Below, in pieces: positions 62,272-64,000 of a DNA stretch of 64,000 nucleotides. Made by a program: the position numbers and the translations under genes. Every line of letters starts with the position of its first letter. Position 1 is the first letter of the stretch. This DNA is from Lysobacteraceae bacterium PS02340 (GTDB lineage: Bacteria; Pseudomonadota; Gammaproteobacteria; Xanthomonadales; Xanthomonadaceae): contig JASCOC010000010.1 of NCBI GenBank assembly GCA_029959605.1, positions 1 to 64,000 on the forward strand. The letters run 5' to 3'. The notes beneath the pieces were generated by a model that saw only the letters and a program-made list of their open reading frames with translations, searched no databases and had not been told where the DNA came from.

Positions 62272-63453
62272 ATGAACGCCATCGCCGCCGATCTCGGCCT
62301 CGAAGACCGGATCCACCTGGAGCTGCCCGCCGCGCGCAGTGGCGACCAGGCCGCGTACGGCCGCATCGTGCAGATGAGCCAGAACGCGACCACCGCGATC
62401 GCGCTGGCGATCACCCGCGACGTGCAGGCCAGCCAGGACATCGCCCAGGAGGCCTATCTCAAGGCCTGGCAGCAACTGGGCAGACTGCAGAACACGACGA
62501 GCTTCCTGCCGTGGCTGCGACAGATCACCCGCAACCTCGCGCGCGACCATCTGCGCGCGCGCCGCGACCGCATCGTGGCCGGCGAGGCCGCCGACATCGC
62601 CATCGCCCAGGCCGCCGATCCCGACGCCTGCCCGATGCAGCAGATCATCGACGACGAAACCGGCCGCGTCGCCGCGGACCTGATCTCCGACCTGCCCGAC
62701 GAAAGCCGCGAAGTGCTGTTGCTGTACTACCGCGAGGGCGGCAATTCGAAGCAGGTCGCCGCCCTGCTCGGCCTGTCGGACGCCGCGGTGCGCAAGCGCC
62801 TGTCGCGCGCACGCCGCAGCCTGCGCGAGGATCTGATGGCGCGCTTCCAGGAGTTCGCGGCGGGCTCGGCGCCGGGCACGGCGTTCACGCTGCTGGTCAC
62901 GGCCGGGCTGGCGGCATTCGCGAAGCCTGCCGCGGCGGGCACGGTCGCAGGTGTCGCCGCCGGCGGCGCATTCGGCGCGGGCGCCGCCGGCAAGGCGGCG
63001 CTGGGCAGTGCGAGCGCACTCGGCGCTGCCGGTGTGTCGCTGGTGTTCGGTGGGCTGACGATGTGGCTGTGCCGGAAGATGGTCGCGCGATATGCCGATA
63101 CCGAGGCCGAGCGCATCGCCATTCTCAAACTCTACGACCGCTGGTTCCTGTGGGGTTCCCTGGCAGGGGGTCTGCTGGCGCTGTGCATCGGTTTCGTCGC
63201 GGGCTTGGGCCAACTGTCGGTCGGCTGGATGTCGATCCTGCTCGTGACCGCCCTGTTTCCCTACAACTATCCGCTGCTGACCAGCATGCCGCGCCTGATG
63301 AATCCGCTGATCGCCCGCGACATCGCGCGCGACCCCAGGGGCGGCGCCCGCCGCGCACTCGGCTACCGTCTGATGTTCGGTACGAGTGGCCTGATCCTGA
63401 CCAACGTGGGCCTGGTGGGCGTGCTGCTGATCCTGTGGCTCAAGACCGCCTGA
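62272..63453 (+). CDS. ECF-type RNA polymerase sigma factor fused to a membrane domain
   Basis: The 393-residue protein has sigma-70 region 2 (about 25-95, ITRDVQASQDIAQEAYLKAW, FLPWLRQITRNLARDHLRAR) and region 4 (about 138-188, LPDESREVLLLYYREGG, VAALLGLSDAAVRKRLSRAR). After residue 200 follow four or five transmembrane helices (FTLLVTAGLAAFAKPAAAGT, LALCIGFVAGLGQLSVGW, GLILTNVGLVGVLLILWL). No separate anti-sigma gene follows, so the membrane part may control it in cis. Confidence 0.85.
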   Translation: MNAIAADLGLEDRIHLELPAARSGDQAAYGRIVQMSQNATTAIALAITRDVQASQDIAQEAYLKAWQQLGRLQNTTSFLPWLRQITRNLARDHLRARRDRIVAGEAADIAIAQAADPDACPMQQIIDDETGRVAADLISDLPDESREVLLLYYREGGNSKQVAALLGLSDAAVRKRLSRARRSLREDLMARFQEFAAGSAPGTAFTLLVTAGLAAFAKPAAAGTVAGVAAGGAFGAGAAGKAALGSASALGAAGVSLVFGGLTMWLCRKMVARYADTEAERIAILKLYDRWFLWGSLAGGLLALCIGFVAGLGQLSVGWMSILLVTALFPYNYPLLTSMPRLMNPLIARDIARDPRGGARRALGYRLMFGTSGLILTNVGLVGVLLILWLKTA

Positions 63454-63567
63454 GCCGCGTTTCCCACGACGGCGCGTAGAAGGTCGCGCGCGGATCCCGT
63501 CTCCCATTGGGTGCTGTCGTCGTGACTCATGCCACCGGCGACGCGTCGCTTCGAGTGCCTGGTGTGC

Positions 63568-63598
63568 AAAAAAAAAGGCCGCGCACTGCGCGGCCTTT
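63568..63598 (-). terminator. Terminator of the EF-hand gene
   Basis: GGCCGCGC-ACT-GCGCGGCC stem with a run of nine A residues on the plus strand, which is a U-run on the minus-strand transcript. Confidence 0.9.
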
Positions 63599-63620
63599 CC
63601 GTCGACGGATCGCCCGCGGC

Positions 63621-64000
63621 TCAGCGCTGCGGACGTGCCGGGCGCAGTTCCTCACGGCTCAGGAAGCCGTCGCGGTTCTCGTCGAGCCAGGTGAAGCGCT
63701 CGACCAGGCGCGGCATCTTCTCCGAGACCTCGACGCGGCTCAGCTTGCCGTCGTTGTTGAGGTCGGCTTCGCGGAACTTCGCATCGAAACGGCGCTCGCC
63801 CTCGGCACGACGCTCGGCGGACTTCGCCGTGTGCCAGGTGCGCAATTCGCTGCGGGTGAGATAGCCGTCGCGGTTGGTGTCGATCGCGTCGAAGTTGGCG
63901 ACCAGGTCGAACCCCTTGTGCGAACGCGGGCCGCCCGCGCCACGTTGTGGACGTTCGCCACGTGCATCGGTGCTGCGTACGTCGCCACGCGCATCGCGTT
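63621..64000 (-). CDS. EF-hand calcium-binding protein, 5' end cut by the window
   Basis: Read on the minus strand from the window edge, the frame is open for 126 codons and contains three EF-hand loops: DTNRDGYLTRSE, DLNNDGKLSRVE and DENRDGFLSREE, each with the D-x-D/N-x-D-G-x-L-x-x-x-E calcium ligands. The upstream part is Arg/Gly-rich. The true start lies beyond 64000. It resembles small secreted EF-hand proteins of Lysobacteraceae. Shorter internal starts are not needed. Confidence 0.85.
   Translation of the reverse strand, partial: RDARGDVRSTDARGERPQRGAGGPRSHKGFDLVANFDAIDTNRDGYLTRSELRTWHTAKSAERRAEGERRFDAKFREADLNNDGKLSRVEVSEKMPRLVERFTWLDENRDGFLSREELRPARPQR

Overview
The window is high-GC chromosomal DNA from a member of the Lysobacteraceae/Xanthomonadaceae (Lysobacter, Luteimonas or Pseudoxanthomonas-like). 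The evidence is the gene order (dnaQ-rnhA-yafS-like-gloB-mltD; kdsB-phosphatase-uvrC-pgsA-tRNA; comEC-exbB-exbD-msbA-lpxK), the protein content (TonB receptor, KdkA, FMN glutamate synthase, DUF6165) and cassette ends coding NNSFKPTPLRGAA-type tails. Genus is inference.

Layout. 1-454: a repeat that follows a tRNA terminator. 455-1006: a secreted lipocalin-like protein. 1300-7033: a tightly overlapping nine-gene minus-strand operon holding kdkA, a beta-lactamase-fold hydrolase, moaA, an NTF2-like gene, moaC, moaD, moaE, a beta-propeller and a TonB-like lipoprotein. 7054-8957: lipopolysaccharide-related genes. 9071-9510: tRNA-Ser with its terminator and a second copy of the repeat. 9711-16902: PP2C phosphatase, dnaQ-rnhA-methyltransferase, gloB-mltD, ppiD and hupB, followed by tRNA-Val and two identical tRNA-Asp genes.

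17746-28717 looks like a muropeptide scavenging locus: a TonB receptor and serine hydrolase diverge from an SH3/NlpC-P60 peptidase, an L-Ala-D/L-Glu epimerase, an RpiR regulator, an L,D-transpeptidase-like lipoprotein, an acetyltransferase and a dicarboxylate/amino acid symporter. A perfect 8-bp inverted repeat sits between the two divergent promoters. 28887-32295 holds FMN glutamate synthase, two small genes and a diguanylate cyclase. 32476-33053 is a Leu-Gly-Cys-Gly tRNA cluster with its own promoter. 33050-44654 is envelope and repair housekeeping: pgsA, uvrC, NHL protein, phosphatase, kdsB, lpxK, msbA, exbD, exbB, comEC.

44651-52615 is the most unusual part: a sedentary chromosomal integron. 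The integrase gene overlaps the start of comEC (the DNA-uptake channel) by four bases and points away from an array of 15 low-GC cassettes, all on the plus strand, separated by 14 complete attC sites. The attC sites are nearly identical, with paired compensatory changes in the hairpin. Most cassette products are unknown: membrane proteins, a TIGR02391-type protein, DUF4279, a glyoxalase/bleomycin-resistance-fold protein and a gene broken by one in-frame stop. attC supplies stop codons or C-terminal tails to many cassette genes.

52839-64000 returns to high-GC chromosome: a DNA glycosylase, two pirins, rlmKL, an alpha/beta hydrolase, a MOSC protein, ampD, tesB, a DUF2007 protein, an ECF sigma factor fused to a membrane domain, and an EF-hand protein cut by the window end.
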